Shown piece by piece: positions 16,584-25,261 of a stretch of 64,000 nt of DNA. Within the stretch, counting starts at the first letter, position 1; every line of letters starts with the position of its first letter. The notes under the pieces were generated by a model that was not told the origin of the DNA, did no database searches, and saw nothing but the letters and a program-made list of their open reading frames with translations. The DNA is from Chromatiaceae bacterium (lineage in GTDB: Bacteria; Pseudomonadota; Gammaproteobacteria; Chromatiales; Chromatiaceae), in the NCBI GenBank assembly GCA_024235255.1, contig JACKMT010000004.1, positions 186,001-250,000 of the forward strand. The letters are read 5' to 3'. A program made the translations under genes and the position numbers.

Positions 16584-17864
16584 ATGTCCGAAATCGTTGA
16601 CGTTCGTGGCCGAGAAATATTGGATTCAAGGGGAAACCCGACTGTTGAGGCTGATGTTATCACCGCCAGCGGTGCCATTGGCCGGGCAGTGGCGCCGTCC
16701 GGCGCTTCAACCGGTTCCAGGGAGGCACTTGAGCTGCGCGACGGGGACAAAAGCAGATATCTCGGAAAAGGGGTGCTGAAGGCGGTTGCCAATATCGACG
16801 GTGAACTGCGTGATGCGGTGACCGGGATGGAGGTCAGCGACCAGGCAGCACTGGACCAGACCATGATCAAGCTGGATGGCACCGACAATAAAGCACGTCT
16901 GGGAGCCAATGCCACCCTTGCGGTCTCGCTTGCAGCCGCGCACGCGGCCGCTCAGGAGAGCGCCATGCCGCTCTACCGTTATCTTTCGGCCGGTCCGTAC
17001 CGCATGCCGGTGCCGATGATGAATATCATCAACGGCGGCGCGCACGCTGACAACAGCGTGGATATACAGGAGTTCATGATTCTGCCGGTCGGTGCCAGTT
17101 CGGTGCGCGAAGCCATACGCTACGGCGCTGAGGTTTTTCACTCGCTTAAGTCCGTACTCAAAGGTCGGGGCCTGAACACCGCGGTCGGCGACGAAGGGGG
17201 CTTTGCGCCGGATCTGCCTTCCAACGAGGCGGCGGTGGAAGTCATCCTGGAGGCCATTGACAAGGCCGGCTACAAGGCGGGTAAAGATATCTACCTGGGT
17301 CTCGACGTTGCCAGCTCCGAGTTTTACAAAGACGGGGTTTATGACCTGGCATCGGAGAAGCGCAAGTTCACTGCGCCTGAATTCGCCGATTATCTGGCCG
17401 GGCTGGTCTCCCGTTACCCCATCATCACCATCGAGGACGGTATGGATGAGAGTGATTGGGACGGGTGGAAACTCCTGACCGAAAAGTTGGGAGGCAAGAT
17501 CCAGCTGGTGGGAGACGATCTGTTCGTAACCAATACGGCGATTCTCGAACGCGGTATCGAACAAGGCATCGCCAACTCCATTCTGATCAAGTTCAATCAA
17601 ATCGGCACGCTGACCGAAACGCTGAATGCCATCAAGATGGCGCACGATGCGGGCTATACCGCGGTCATCTCCCATCGTTCGGGGGAGACCGAGGACACCA
17701 CGCTGGCCGACCTGGTGGTGGCTGCGAATACCGGCCAGATCAAGACCGGTTCACTCTCCCGGTCGGACCGGGTGGCAAAATACAACCAGCTGATGCGGAT
17801 CGAGGACCAGCTCGGCAGTGACGCTGTCTACGCAGGCCGGGGGGCTTTTTCCCACTTTAAATGA
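16584..17864 (+). CDS. eno: Enolase
   Basis: 427 aa from ATG 16584, with GGAG six bases upstream; the GTG at 16578 overlaps this ribosome site and is rejected. Signature segments are IVDVRGREILDSRGNPTVE, SGASTGSREALELRD, GDEGGFAPDLPSN, ITIEDGMDESDWDGW, LVGDDLFVTN and the enolase pattern LIKFNQIGTLTET. It interconverts 2-phosphoglycerate and phosphoenolpyruvate. A 240-base gap from kdsA suggests its own promoter, though no consensus elements stood out. Confidence 0.98.
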   Translation: MSEIVDVRGREILDSRGNPTVEADVITASGAIGRAVAPSGASTGSREALELRDGDKSRYLGKGVLKAVANIDGELRDAVTGMEVSDQAALDQTMIKLDGTDNKARLGANATLAVSLAAAHAAAQESAMPLYRYLSAGPYRMPVPMMNIINGGAHADNSVDIQEFMILPVGASSVREAIRYGAEVFHSLKSVLKGRGLNTAVGDEGGFAPDLPSNEAAVEVILEAIDKAGYKAGKDIYLGLDVASSEFYKDGVYDLASEKRKFTAPEFADYLAGLVSRYPIITIEDGMDESDWDGWKLLTEKLGGKIQLVGDDLFVTNTAILERGIEQGIANSILIKFNQIGTLTETLNAIKMAHDAGYTAVISHRSGETEDTTLADLVVAANTGQIKTGSLSRSDRVAKYNQLMRIEDQLGSDAVYAGRGAFSHFK

Positions 17865-18148
17865 GGTTTCTTGTTGCACTCCTTTTGCTGTTGCTGGTCG
17901 TGCTCCAATATCGGCTTTGGGTTGGGGAGGGGAGTCTAGCGGATGTCTACAATCTCAAGCAGGAGATTAATGAGCAGAAGCAGGCGCTTCTCCGGCTTGA
18001 ACAGCGCAACGGTGCGCTGCAGGCGGAAGTCTCCGATCTGAAGCGGGGCTTGGAAGCAATCGAGGAGCGGGCGCGCAGCGAGCTGGGCATGATCAAAGAT
18101 AATGAGGTCTTCTATCAGGTCACGGCGCCCGGAACCCCGAAGGAGTGA
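17861..18148 (+). CDS. ftsB: Cell division protein FtsB
   Basis: 95 aa. A short cytoplasmic end, one membrane helix (FLVALLLLLLVVLQYRLWV), then a periplasmic coiled coil (EINEQKQALLRLEQRNGALQ) and the conserved IEERARSELGMIKDNEVFYQ ending typical of FtsB. It acts with FtsL and FtsQ in the divisome to activate FtsWI. Its ATG overlaps the eno stop by 4 bases, and its own stop overlaps the ispD start. Confidence 0.95.
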   Translation: MRFLVALLLLLLVVLQYRLWVGEGSLADVYNLKQEINEQKQALLRLEQRNGALQAEVSDLKRGLEAIEERARSELGMIKDNEVFYQVTAPGTPKE

Positions 18149-18861
18149 GCGAGGCACCGCGTTACTGGTGCGTTGTACCGGCCGCCGGTGTGGGCCGGCG
18201 CATGGGTGGGGTGATACCCAAGCAGTACTTGTTACTTAACGGGAAGCTGGTGATCGAGCATGCGCTGGAAAGACTGCTCGATCACCCCCTGACAGCGAGT
18301 ATCTACGTTGCTGTATCCAATGAAGACCGCTGGTGGGATGGATGCTGTTTCGCCGGGCATCCACGCGTGGTTCGGGTGGAGGGCGGCAGGGAACGAAGCC
18401 ACTCGGTGCTGAACGCACTCCGCCGGATCATGGTGGAAGCCGATCCGAATGACTGGGTGCTGGTGCACGATGCGGCCCGGCCTTGTCTCCGCACGACCGA
18501 TGTCGACCGCCTCATCGACGAACTTGCAGCAGATCCCGTGGGTGGTATCCTCGCCAGTCGTGTCGTCGATACCATCAAATTGGAGCAGCGGCCGGGGGTG
18601 GTCGGCAAAACGCTTCCGCGAGAGCATTTGTGGCGGGCGTTTACGCCGCAGATGTTCCGGCTTGGCCTGCTCCATGAAGCGCTGAACGCCGCTTTGCAGT
18701 CGGGCAGCGTCGTCAGCGATGAAGCCAGCGCAATCGAACTACATGGCCTGCAGCCCCTCTTGATCGAAGGCCACTCGGACAATATCAAAATCACCCACCC
18801 CAGTGATCTGGATTTGGCTGCGTATTATCTGCAACAGCAACACTTCGGGGTTGTCCGATAA
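18145..18861 (+). CDS. ispD: 2-C-methyl-D-erythritol 4-phosphate cytidylyltransferase
   Basis: 238 aa with a GTG start preceded by AAGGAG, overlapping ftsB by 4 bases. The CTP-binding N-terminus is CVVPAAGVGRRMGG with IPKQYLLLNGK. Further motifs are VLVHDAARPCL, TIKLEQ, REHLWRAFTPQMF and VSDEASAIEL. It makes CDP-ME in the MEP isoprenoid pathway. The next pathway gene in the window, ispF, follows after a 72-base gap. Confidence 0.97.
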   Translation: MSEAPRYWCVVPAAGVGRRMGGVIPKQYLLLNGKLVIEHALERLLDHPLTASIYVAVSNEDRWWDGCCFAGHPRVVRVEGGRERSHSVLNALRRIMVEADPNDWVLVHDAARPCLRTTDVDRLIDELAADPVGGILASRVVDTIKLEQRPGVVGKTLPREHLWRAFTPQMFRLGLLHEALNAALQSGSVVSDEASAIELHGLQPLLIEGHSDNIKITHPSDLDLAAYYLQQQHFGVVR

Positions 18862-18905
18862 TCACAAAATCGTATTATTGCCCGGATTGTTTGGCGCGAT
18901 GCACC

Positions 18906-18920
18906 GACCGATGATCGGTC
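18906..18920. repeat. Dyad between ispD and ispF
   Basis: GACCGAT and ATCGGTC face each other around a single central G, 14 bases before the ispF start codon. It could be an operator or a small hairpin affecting ispF translation. There is no T-run, so it is not an intrinsic terminator. Confidence 0.3.
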
Positions 18921-18933
18921 AGGCAGGTAAATA

Positions 18934-19407
18934 ATGAGAGTGGGACAGGGGTATGATGCGCACAAGTTCGCACCCGGCCGCAGGCTGGTTCTGGGGGGTG
19001 TGGAGATCTCCTACCACCTCGGTCTGGCGGCCCATTCAGACGGTGATGTCTTGATGCATGCGATCTGCGATGCCCTGCTGGGCGCTGCCGGACTGAGAGA
19101 CATTGGCCACCATTTCCCCGATAGCAGCGACGAGTTCAAAAACGTTGACAGCCGGATTCTGCTCCGTGCCGTACGCGAGAAGATCCGGGAGCTGAAGCTG
19201 CATGTCGGCAATCTGGACGCTACCTTGGTGGCTCAGATGCCCAGGCTGTCACCCTATATCGACACCATGCGCATTCGTATCGCGGCCGATCTGAAGGTCG
19301 ATGCGGCGCGCGTGAATGTGAAGGCAACGACCACCGAGGGGATGGGTTTTACCGGGCGGGGCGAGGGTATAGCGGCGCAGGCCGTGGTATTGCTGCTTGA
19401 GGATTAG
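18934..19407 (+). CDS. ispF: 2-C-methyl-D-erythritol 2,4-cyclodiphosphate synthase
   Basis: 157 aa, the usual length. The metal-binding site is in RVGQGYDAHKF (Asp/His), and the family signature is SDGDVLMHAICDALLGAAGLRDIGHHFPD-like (residues about 35-65). The C-terminal NVKATTTEGMGFTGRGEGIA is also diagnostic. The enzyme cyclises CDP-ME 2-phosphate with loss of CMP. It is followed by truD after 5 bases. Confidence 0.98.
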   Translation: MRVGQGYDAHKFAPGRRLVLGGVEISYHLGLAAHSDGDVLMHAICDALLGAAGLRDIGHHFPDSSDEFKNVDSRILLRAVREKIRELKLHVGNLDATLVAQMPRLSPYIDTMRIRIAADLKVDAARVNVKATTTEGMGFTGRGEGIAAQAVVLLLED

Positions 19408-19412
19408 ATGTT

Positions 19413-20483
19413 GTGCCGCTGACAGCCAATGAGCCAGAGTTACAAGTGGATGTTGCCGCCGCCGCGCTCCCGTTTGCTTTCGGCGGGCCCGGTTGCCGCG
19501 CAATCCTGCGGTCGGAGCCGGAGGATTTTCAGGTCGATGAGGTGACGTTGGTCGAACCTGACGGCAAAGGGGAGCATGTTTTAATCAGAATCGAGAAACG
19601 CAACGCCAACACGGATTGGGTGGCAGGCGTGCTGGCACGGCATGCCGGGGTGCCGCCAAGGGACGTCAGCTACGCGGGGAAGAAGGATCGCCGGGCATTG
19701 ACTCGCCAGTGGTTTTCGGTGCGTCTGGCAGGAAAGCCGGAACCGAATTGGGGAGCGCTGGAGTCCGGCGATATCCGGGTGCTGGAAACCGCCCGCCATG
19801 GCCGGAAGTTGCGGACCGGTGCGTTGCGGGGCAATCACTTCGTCATTCGCGCGCGCTCTCTGAAGGGCGACACCGACCGGTTGCAGGATCGCATGCAACG
19901 GCTCACTGAATTTGGTATGCCCAACTATTTCGGCGAGCAGCGGTTCGGGCGTGACAACTCCAATATCATCGGCGCCCGGGCAATGTTCACCGGTTCTGCG
20001 GGCAGGTTGTCGCGTCAGAAACGCGGACTCTACCTCTCCGCCGCGCGTTCGTTGTTGTTCAACCGTGTATTGGCCGGCCGTGTCGCGGCGGGTACCTGGA
20101 ACCGGCCTGTTGCGGGTGAGCGTCTGATGCTGGATGGAAGCCGCAATAGCTTCAAGCCGGAATGTATAGACAGCGAAATTCTGCAGCGTATCGCCGGCAT
20201 GGATATTCATCCGTCAGGTCCGCTGTGGGGGCGGGGCAGACTTCAGGTGGATGGGGAGGTCGAGCGGCTGGAACTGGAAGCGGTGGCGGCGCTGGGCGAG
20301 TTTCGCAAAGGGCTGGAAGATTGCGGGTTAAAACAGGAGCGCCGTGCATTGCGGGCGAGAGTTTCGCATTTTAGCTGGACGATCACCGGAAATGAGCTGG
20401 TGTTGGCTTTTTACCTACCCAGAGGGAGTTACGCGACGGCCCTGTTGCGGGAGTGTCTGGACTACCAGACGGAGAGTGGTTGA
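19413..20483 (+). CDS. truD: tRNA pseudouridine(13) synthase TruD
   Basis: 356 aa, GTG start. Motifs are FQVDEVTLVEPDGKGEHVLI, NTDWVAGVLARHAGVPPRDV and the catalytic Asp region SYAGKKDRRALTRQWFSV. The NYFGEQRFGRDNSN signature and the inserted TruD domain follow. It converts U13 to pseudouridine in tRNA-Glu and others. The ispF-truD-surE order matches many gammaproteobacteria, except that an antisense Smr gene intervenes before surE. Confidence 0.95.
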   Translation: MPLTANEPELQVDVAAAALPFAFGGPGCRAILRSEPEDFQVDEVTLVEPDGKGEHVLIRIEKRNANTDWVAGVLARHAGVPPRDVSYAGKKDRRALTRQWFSVRLAGKPEPNWGALESGDIRVLETARHGRKLRTGALRGNHFVIRARSLKGDTDRLQDRMQRLTEFGMPNYFGEQRFGRDNSNIIGARAMFTGSAGRLSRQKRGLYLSAARSLLFNRVLAGRVAAGTWNRPVAGERLMLDGSRNSFKPECIDSEILQRIAGMDIHPSGPLWGRGRLQVDGEVERLELEAVAALGEFRKGLEDCGLKQERRALRARVSHFSWTITGNELVLAFYLPRGSYATALLRECLDYQTESG

Positions 20484-21029
20484 TCAGCCAGATTTCCGGG
20501 TTCTTTTGAGTAGCGCGTAAACCGCACCGGTGCCGCCGTCAGGGCGGGTCGCCGAACAGAACGCGAGAACTTCCGGCAGCTGCCGCAGCCACTGATTTAC
20601 CTTCTGCTTCAATACCGGTTGTTTCATTGACGAACCGAATCCCTTGCCGTGGACGATGTGAACCACCCTGAGTTGGTGGTGCCTGGCAGAGGCAAGGAAG
20701 CGGGTCATTTCCAATTTTGCTTCCGACACCCGAAGCCCGTGCAGGTCCAGCGTTCCCTGGGGGGGAAGATGGCCTCGCCTGAGCTCCTGAAAGAGCCGTT
20801 TCTGAATGCCCGGCCTGAGAAATTCAAGTATGTCGCCGGTCTCGATGTTCAGATCTACCAGTTCCTGCGCTTCATCATTGGGGTCTTCGGTTTGTTCCGG
20901 AGGCAGCGGGAATGGCTTCAGCTTTTTTTGGTAAGGTTCAACCCGGTCGTGGTTGTGCAGCAGGGTGCCATCCATCGCACTGCGGAACAGGTCGGGCGCT
21001 TCATCTGCATCCTGAATCTTCTTGGTCAT
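20484..21029 (-). CDS. Smr domain protein
   Basis: 181 aa. A charged N-terminal half is followed by the Smr domain (about residues 95-175) with the LDLHGLRVSEA motif, VHIVHGKGFGS and the C-terminal GTGAVYALLKR. Smr domains nick branched DNA or cleave RNA; SmrB-type proteins cut mRNA at collided ribosomes, and SmrA is less clear. The size and N-terminal layout resemble the small SmrA/SmrB group rather than MutS2. It is convergent with truD, their stop codons abutting. Confidence 0.88.
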   Translation of the reverse strand: MTKKIQDADEAPDLFRSAMDGTLLHNHDRVEPYQKKLKPFPLPPEQTEDPNDEAQELVDLNIETGDILEFLRPGIQKRLFQELRRGHLPPQGTLDLHGLRVSEAKLEMTRFLASARHHQLRVVHIVHGKGFGSSMKQPVLKQKVNQWLRQLPEVLAFCSATRPDGGTGAVYALLKRTRKSG

Positions 21030-21248
21030 GCCTTTGCCTGATTAAAACAGAGTTCGGAAAAACGATGAGCCATCCCGAAATTACCGTTTGACTACATATA
21101 CTGCCAAACGGTGCTGCGTTATGAAAGGCGTCAGCGCAGGCGGCGCTGCGCAATCTCCTCAACTGTAATGGCAGGATGAGTCCCGCACCCATTTACAGTA
21201 TAGTCTGCGTCGTGAACAGAGCATTGTGGTATCGGGTATTTCAGTTAA

Positions 21249-22001
21249 ATGAGAATTTTGTTGAGTAATGATGACGGCTACAGAGCGCCGGGGCTTAAAG
21301 CGCTTTATGACGCACTGCTGCCGTTTGCCGAACTGACTGTTGTGGCGCCGGAGCGAAACCGCAGCGGGGCGAGCAACTCATTGACGCTGGAGCACCCGAT
21401 CCGGGCTGAGCAGGCAGAAAACGGCTTCATTCGCGTGGACGGCACACCGACGGACTGTGTGCATCTGGCGATTACCGGATTACTGGAACAGGAACCGGAT
21501 ATGGTTATCGCCGGCATCAATGCGGGTGCCAATCTGGGAGACGATGTGCTTTACTCCGGCACTGTAGCGGCGGCGACCGAAGGGCGTTTTCTGGGGTTGC
21601 CCGCTATAGCGCTCTCGATGAACAGCGTGGAGCCGAGGTTTTACGAAACTGGTGCAAAGGTGGCGGCAATGCTGGTAGAGCGGCTGTCGGTTTTGCCGCT
21701 CTCTCCGGATACGATCATCAACGTCAATATACCGGATCTGCCATTTACGGAATTAAAGGGCTACCGGGTAACCAGATTGGGGCATAGGCACAAGGCGGAG
21801 CCGGTGGTCAAGGCGACCGACCCCAGGGGGCGCACCATCTACTGGGTGGGCCCGGCCGGATCGGAGCAGGATGCCGGTCCGGGCACGGATTTCGATGCAG
21901 TGCGAACCGGATTCGTATCTGTAACGCCGCTGCAGGTGGATCTGACCCGGCATTCAGTGCTTGCCGATCTGGACAGCTGGATCAGCGGGATGGCGCCATG
22001 A
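21249..22001 (+). CDS. surE: 5'/3'-nucleotidase SurE
   Basis: 250 aa. The N-terminus MRILLSNDDGYRAPGLKAL carries the metal-binding DD pair. VVAPERNRSGASNSLTLE, VDGTPTDCVHLAI and GINAGANLGDDVLYSGTVAAA are family signatures. SurE dephosphorylates nucleoside monophosphates and short polyphosphates in stationary phase. Its stop overlaps the pcm ATG by 4 bases. The block surE-pcm-yqaA-nlpD-rpoS is the conserved stationary-phase cluster. Confidence 0.97.
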   Translation: MRILLSNDDGYRAPGLKALYDALLPFAELTVVAPERNRSGASNSLTLEHPIRAEQAENGFIRVDGTPTDCVHLAITGLLEQEPDMVIAGINAGANLGDDVLYSGTVAAATEGRFLGLPAIALSMNSVEPRFYETGAKVAAMLVERLSVLPLSPDTIINVNIPDLPFTELKGYRVTRLGHRHKAEPVVKATDPRGRTIYWVGPAGSEQDAGPGTDFDAVRTGFVSVTPLQVDLTRHSVLADLDSWISGMAP

Positions 22002-22660
22002 TCAATCCACTGCATCTTGGCATTGGCATGACTTCCGAGCGCACCCGCAAACGGCTGCTCAAACGCTTGCGCGAAAAGGGCATTCAAGACCTCAACGTAC
22101 TGAACGCGATGCGCGCCACACCCAGGCATATCTTCGTGGATGAAGCGCTGGCTAGCCGGGCATACGAAGACACCGCTCTGCCGATCGGCCATGGACAGAC
22201 TATCTCGCAGCCTTATATCGTAGCCCGTATGACTGAACTGCTGATGGAGGCCGGGCCACTCGATACGGTGCTTGAAATCGGCACGGGGTCTGGCTATCAG
22301 ACTGCTGTTCTTTCCAGGCTGGTAAAGCGGATTTACAGTGTCGAGCGAATCGAAGCGCTGCAACGACTTGCGCGTAAGCGATTTCAGGAGCTGGGTTTAC
22401 GGAATATTCGTTTGCACCATTCGGACGGTGGTATGGGATTGCCGGAGTACGGACCATTCGACGGCATCCTGGTCACCGCGGCTCCCGCGGGCATTCCCCG
22501 TGCGCTGGTCGACCAGTTGAAGCAGGGCGGGCGTATGGTATTGCCTATCGGGCAGGAACAGGCCCAGGTGCTGGTGCGGGTTACCCGCACTGCAGGAGGG
22601 TACGAGAAAGAGCTGCTGGAAAGGGTGGTGTTCGTTCCATTGCTGGGCGGAACGTTGTAA
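21998..22660 (+). CDS. pcm: Protein-L-isoaspartate O-methyltransferase
   Basis: 220 aa. Family landmarks are PRHIFVDEALASRAYEDTALPIGHGQTISQP-type sequence (about residues 45-75), SAM-binding VLEIGTGSGYQTAVLSRL, YSVERIEAL and LVTAAPAGIPRALVDQL. It repairs isoaspartyl residues in aged proteins using S-adenosylmethionine. It is coupled to surE and followed by yqaA after 85 bases. Confidence 0.97.
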   Translation: MINPLHLGIGMTSERTRKRLLKRLREKGIQDLNVLNAMRATPRHIFVDEALASRAYEDTALPIGHGQTISQPYIVARMTELLMEAGPLDTVLEIGTGSGYQTAVLSRLVKRIYSVERIEALQRLARKRFQELGLRNIRLHHSDGGMGLPEYGPFDGILVTAAPAGIPRALVDQLKQGGRMVLPIGQEQAQVLVRVTRTAGGYEKELLERVVFVPLLGGTL

Positions 22661-22745
22661 CGTCGTTTTTAGCCGAAATGAACTGGATTTCTTTATAGAT
22701 ATGCTTAACCCCGATAGTGTCGGATCGCTGCGCGAGGTGGACTGA

Positions 22746-23324
22746 ATGCATCTGTTTTCCTCGCTTTACGAACGGGTGATGGGGTGGTCCCGGCATCGCT
22801 ATGCGCCGCGCTACCTGGCCGGTCTTAGTTTTGCCGAATCCTCTTTTTTCCCGATACCGCCGGACGTGATGTTGGCGCCGATGGCGCTGGCTGCGCCTGA
22901 GCGCGCCTGGCATTTTGCGTTTCTCACCACGATTGCTTCGGTTATTGGCGGGCTGTTTGGTTATTTGATCGGCGTATTCGCATTCGAGCTTGTGGAGCCG
23001 GTTTTGCATGACGCCGGCTACTACGCCGGGTATTTGCAAGCCAGGGAGTGGTTTTCGGAATGGGGTTTTTGGGCGGTGTTCCTCGCCGGATTTTCCCCTA
23101 TCCCGTACAAGGTTTTTACAATTACCGCAGGCGCTATATCTATGGCAGTGTTACCGTTCATTTTGGCATCTCTGATTGGGCGCGGTGCGCGTTTTTTTCT
23201 GGTTGCTGCACTGATGGCATGGGGAGGCGAAAAAATGGAAGAGAGTCTCAAACAGTATATTGAGCGGATTGGCTGGGCTACGGTAGTGCTGATAATCGGG
23301 GTAATTCTGGTCGCTAAATATTAG
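22746..23324 (+). CDS. yqaA: YqaA family membrane protein (DedA-like)
   Basis: 192 aa with four or five membrane helices. The N-terminal half RYLAGLSFAESSFFPIPPDVMLAPMALA and the segment FLAGFSPIPYKVFTITAGA match the VTT/DedA-like fold of YqaA proteins, which are related to lipid scramblase/transport families. It sits between pcm and nlpD, as in many gammaproteobacteria. The biochemical activity of YqaA is not established. Confidence 0.9.
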   Translation: MHLFSSLYERVMGWSRHRYAPRYLAGLSFAESSFFPIPPDVMLAPMALAAPERAWHFAFLTTIASVIGGLFGYLIGVFAFELVEPVLHDAGYYAGYLQAREWFSEWGFWAVFLAGFSPIPYKVFTITAGAISMAVLPFILASLIGRGARFFLVAALMAWGGEKMEESLKQYIERIGWATVVLIIGVILVAKY

Positions 23325-23328
23325 TGCA

Positions 23329-24165
23329 TTGATTTCGCGAACGACAGGGTGGTTGATAATCGCGGCATTCGCCGCTTTACTGCTGGGCGCACTGAGTGGC
23401 TGCAGCGCTCCCACCCGGGCGAAAGTCGTCTCTTTGGAAAAACCTTACAAACCTGCTCAAACCGGAGCTCGATCATCCTACCACCGGGTACGCAAGGGGG
23501 ATACGCTGTACACCATTGCCTGGCGTTATGGTCTGGACCTCTCGGATCTTGCCAGTTGGAATAATATTCGCCCGCCTTATACCATTTTCCCAGGGCAGTC
23601 GCTGCGGCTCTCCTATCCGCCAAAACAGGCAGCGCGACCGCGTCCCGACAATCGTCCCGCTCCAGCCCGGCCCAGCGCCGCCACTGCAGAAGTACAGCCG
23701 TCGGCAAAGACGGCTGCCCCGCAGGCAACGGTCAAACCGGCAGTTCCTGCCGCACGACCGGCCGTCACTGAGGGGTACCAGGAACGCACGGAACTTCATT
23801 GGCAATGGCCGACGAACGGAAAGTTGGAACAACGCTTTTCCAATGTCGATCCAAGTCGTAAAGGCATAAAAATCAGTGGCAGCAGTGGCCAGCAGGTGGT
23901 TGCTGCGGAAAGTGGTAAGGTGGTCTATGCAGGGAGTGGTTTGATAGGGTATGGTCGGCTTATCATAATCAAACACAATAAAAACTATCTCAGTGCTTAC
24001 GGCCACAATCGCAAGCTTTTGGTGCAGGAGGGGGCGGTTGTGAAAAAAGGTGAGCCGCTAGCTGAAATGGGTAAAAATGGTGACGGCAGGCCAACTCTCC
24101 ATTTTGAGATCAGAAGAAACGGTACACCCGTGAACCCGATAAAACTTCTACCCCGGCGACGTTAA
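23329..24165 (+). CDS. nlpD: NlpD-type lipoprotein, LysM plus degenerate M23 domain
   Basis: 278 aa. TTG at 23329 is the only start that gives the lipoprotein signal (LIIAAFAALLLGALSGC, cleavage before Cys25). A LysM domain (YHRVRKGDTLYTIAWRYG) precedes an Ala/Pro-rich linker and a LytM/M23 domain. The first zinc-binding histidine position reads KGIKISGSSG, so the catalytic site is degenerate, as in NlpD activators. NlpD switches on the amidase AmiC at the division septum. The rpoS gene follows 11 bases later; in E. coli a main rpoS promoter lies inside nlpD. Confidence 0.93.
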   Translation: MISRTTGWLIIAAFAALLLGALSGCSAPTRAKVVSLEKPYKPAQTGARSSYHRVRKGDTLYTIAWRYGLDLSDLASWNNIRPPYTIFPGQSLRLSYPPKQAARPRPDNRPAPARPSAATAEVQPSAKTAAPQATVKPAVPAARPAVTEGYQERTELHWQWPTNGKLEQRFSNVDPSRKGIKISGSSGQQVVAAESGKVVYAGSGLIGYGRLIIIKHNKNYLSAYGHNRKLLVQEGAVVKKGEPLAEMGKNGDGRPTLHFEIRRNGTPVNPIKLLPRRR

Positions 24166-24176
24166 GGGTCGATCTT

Positions 24177-25160
24177 ATGGTTAATAGAACTCCTACGGAT
24201 GACGATGAAGATGAAGATATGGAGCTGGATTCAGCGTCTGAATCCGATGCGGATTTGTTGCCACCGGAGGCGGACAGTGACAAAACAGAAGAGCGGCTCT
24301 TGTTCGATACCGGAGACCTGTCCAGGGCGCAGGTGGATGCCACCCGGTTATATTTAAGTGAAATTGGCGGCTCCAATCTGCTCTCTGCGGAGGAAGAGGT
24401 AAAATTCTCCCGTCTGGCCCAGAAAGGCGATGTCGCATCACGCCAGCGCATGATTGAAAGTAATTTGCGGCTGGTGGTCAAAATAGCCCGCCGTTACATG
24501 AATCGGGGACTGGCACTGCTGGACCTGATCGAGGAGGGCAACCTCGGTCTGATCAGGGCGGTGGAGAAGTTCGATCCGGAACGAGGTTTTCGCTTTTCCA
24601 CTTATGCCACCTGGTGGATTCGTCAGACAATAGAGCGTGCCATCATGAATCAGACACGCACGATCCGGCTGCCGATTCATGTGGTGAAGGAGATAAATGT
24701 CTATCTGCGTGCGGCGCGCCATCTGGCGCAGATTCAGGACCACGAACCGACCACAGAAGAGATCGCCGAACTGCTGGACAAGCCGATTGGCGAGGTCAAA
24801 CGGATGCTTGGACTCAATGAGCGCATAGCGTCGGTGGATACTCCGTTTGGTAAAGATGCCGATAAGCCGCTGCTGGACACTATTCCCGATCGTCACATTC
24901 AGGATCCTTTGGTAAGCATTCAGAATGAGGGGCTGACTTCAAATCTGGATACCTGGCTCAGTAAACTCAACCAAAAGCAGCGCGAGGTGGTAGAGCGTCG
25001 TTTCGGACTGCACGGTTATGAGAATTCGACGCTTGAGGAGGTTGCCAACGAGTTGGGTGTGACCCGAGAGCGGGTACGCCAGATCCAAATGGATGCGTTG
25101 AAACGTCTGCGTGTCATCCTGGAAAAGGATGGTTTCTCAGTCGATACTATTTTCAAGTAG
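24177..25160 (+). CDS. rpoS: RNA polymerase sigma factor RpoS
   Basis: 327 aa. An acidic N-terminus is followed by region 1.2/2 (DATRLYLSEIGGSNLLSAEE; NLRLVVKIARRYMNRGLALL; FRFSTYATWWIRQTIERAIM). Regions 3 and 4 have the helix-turn-helix STLEEVANELGVTRERVRQI. The lack of the long sigma70 insert, plus the position after nlpD, identifies RpoS, the general stress and stationary-phase sigma factor. Confidence 0.97.
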   Translation: MVNRTPTDDDEDEDMELDSASESDADLLPPEADSDKTEERLLFDTGDLSRAQVDATRLYLSEIGGSNLLSAEEEVKFSRLAQKGDVASRQRMIESNLRLVVKIARRYMNRGLALLDLIEEGNLGLIRAVEKFDPERGFRFSTYATWWIRQTIERAIMNQTRTIRLPIHVVKEINVYLRAARHLAQIQDHEPTTEEIAELLDKPIGEVKRMLGLNERIASVDTPFGKDADKPLLDTIPDRHIQDPLVSIQNEGLTSNLDTWLSKLNQKQREVVERRFGLHGYENSTLEEVANELGVTRERVRQIQMDALKRLRVILEKDGFSVDTIFK

Positions 25161-25261
25161 CCTAAACAGCGCCGCAACATGGGAGTTTGTTATAGCGCCG
25201 CGTTCCTTGATCGATTTTAGCTATAATTCTGCGCAGGCTCGATTGCATGCAATCTTAAAGA

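Noticed and set aside
25207..25220. TTGAT-CGAT-TTTAG as a possible FNR box in front of fnr
   Set aside because: Only one half site is good; the other half does not match, so autoregulation is not supported.
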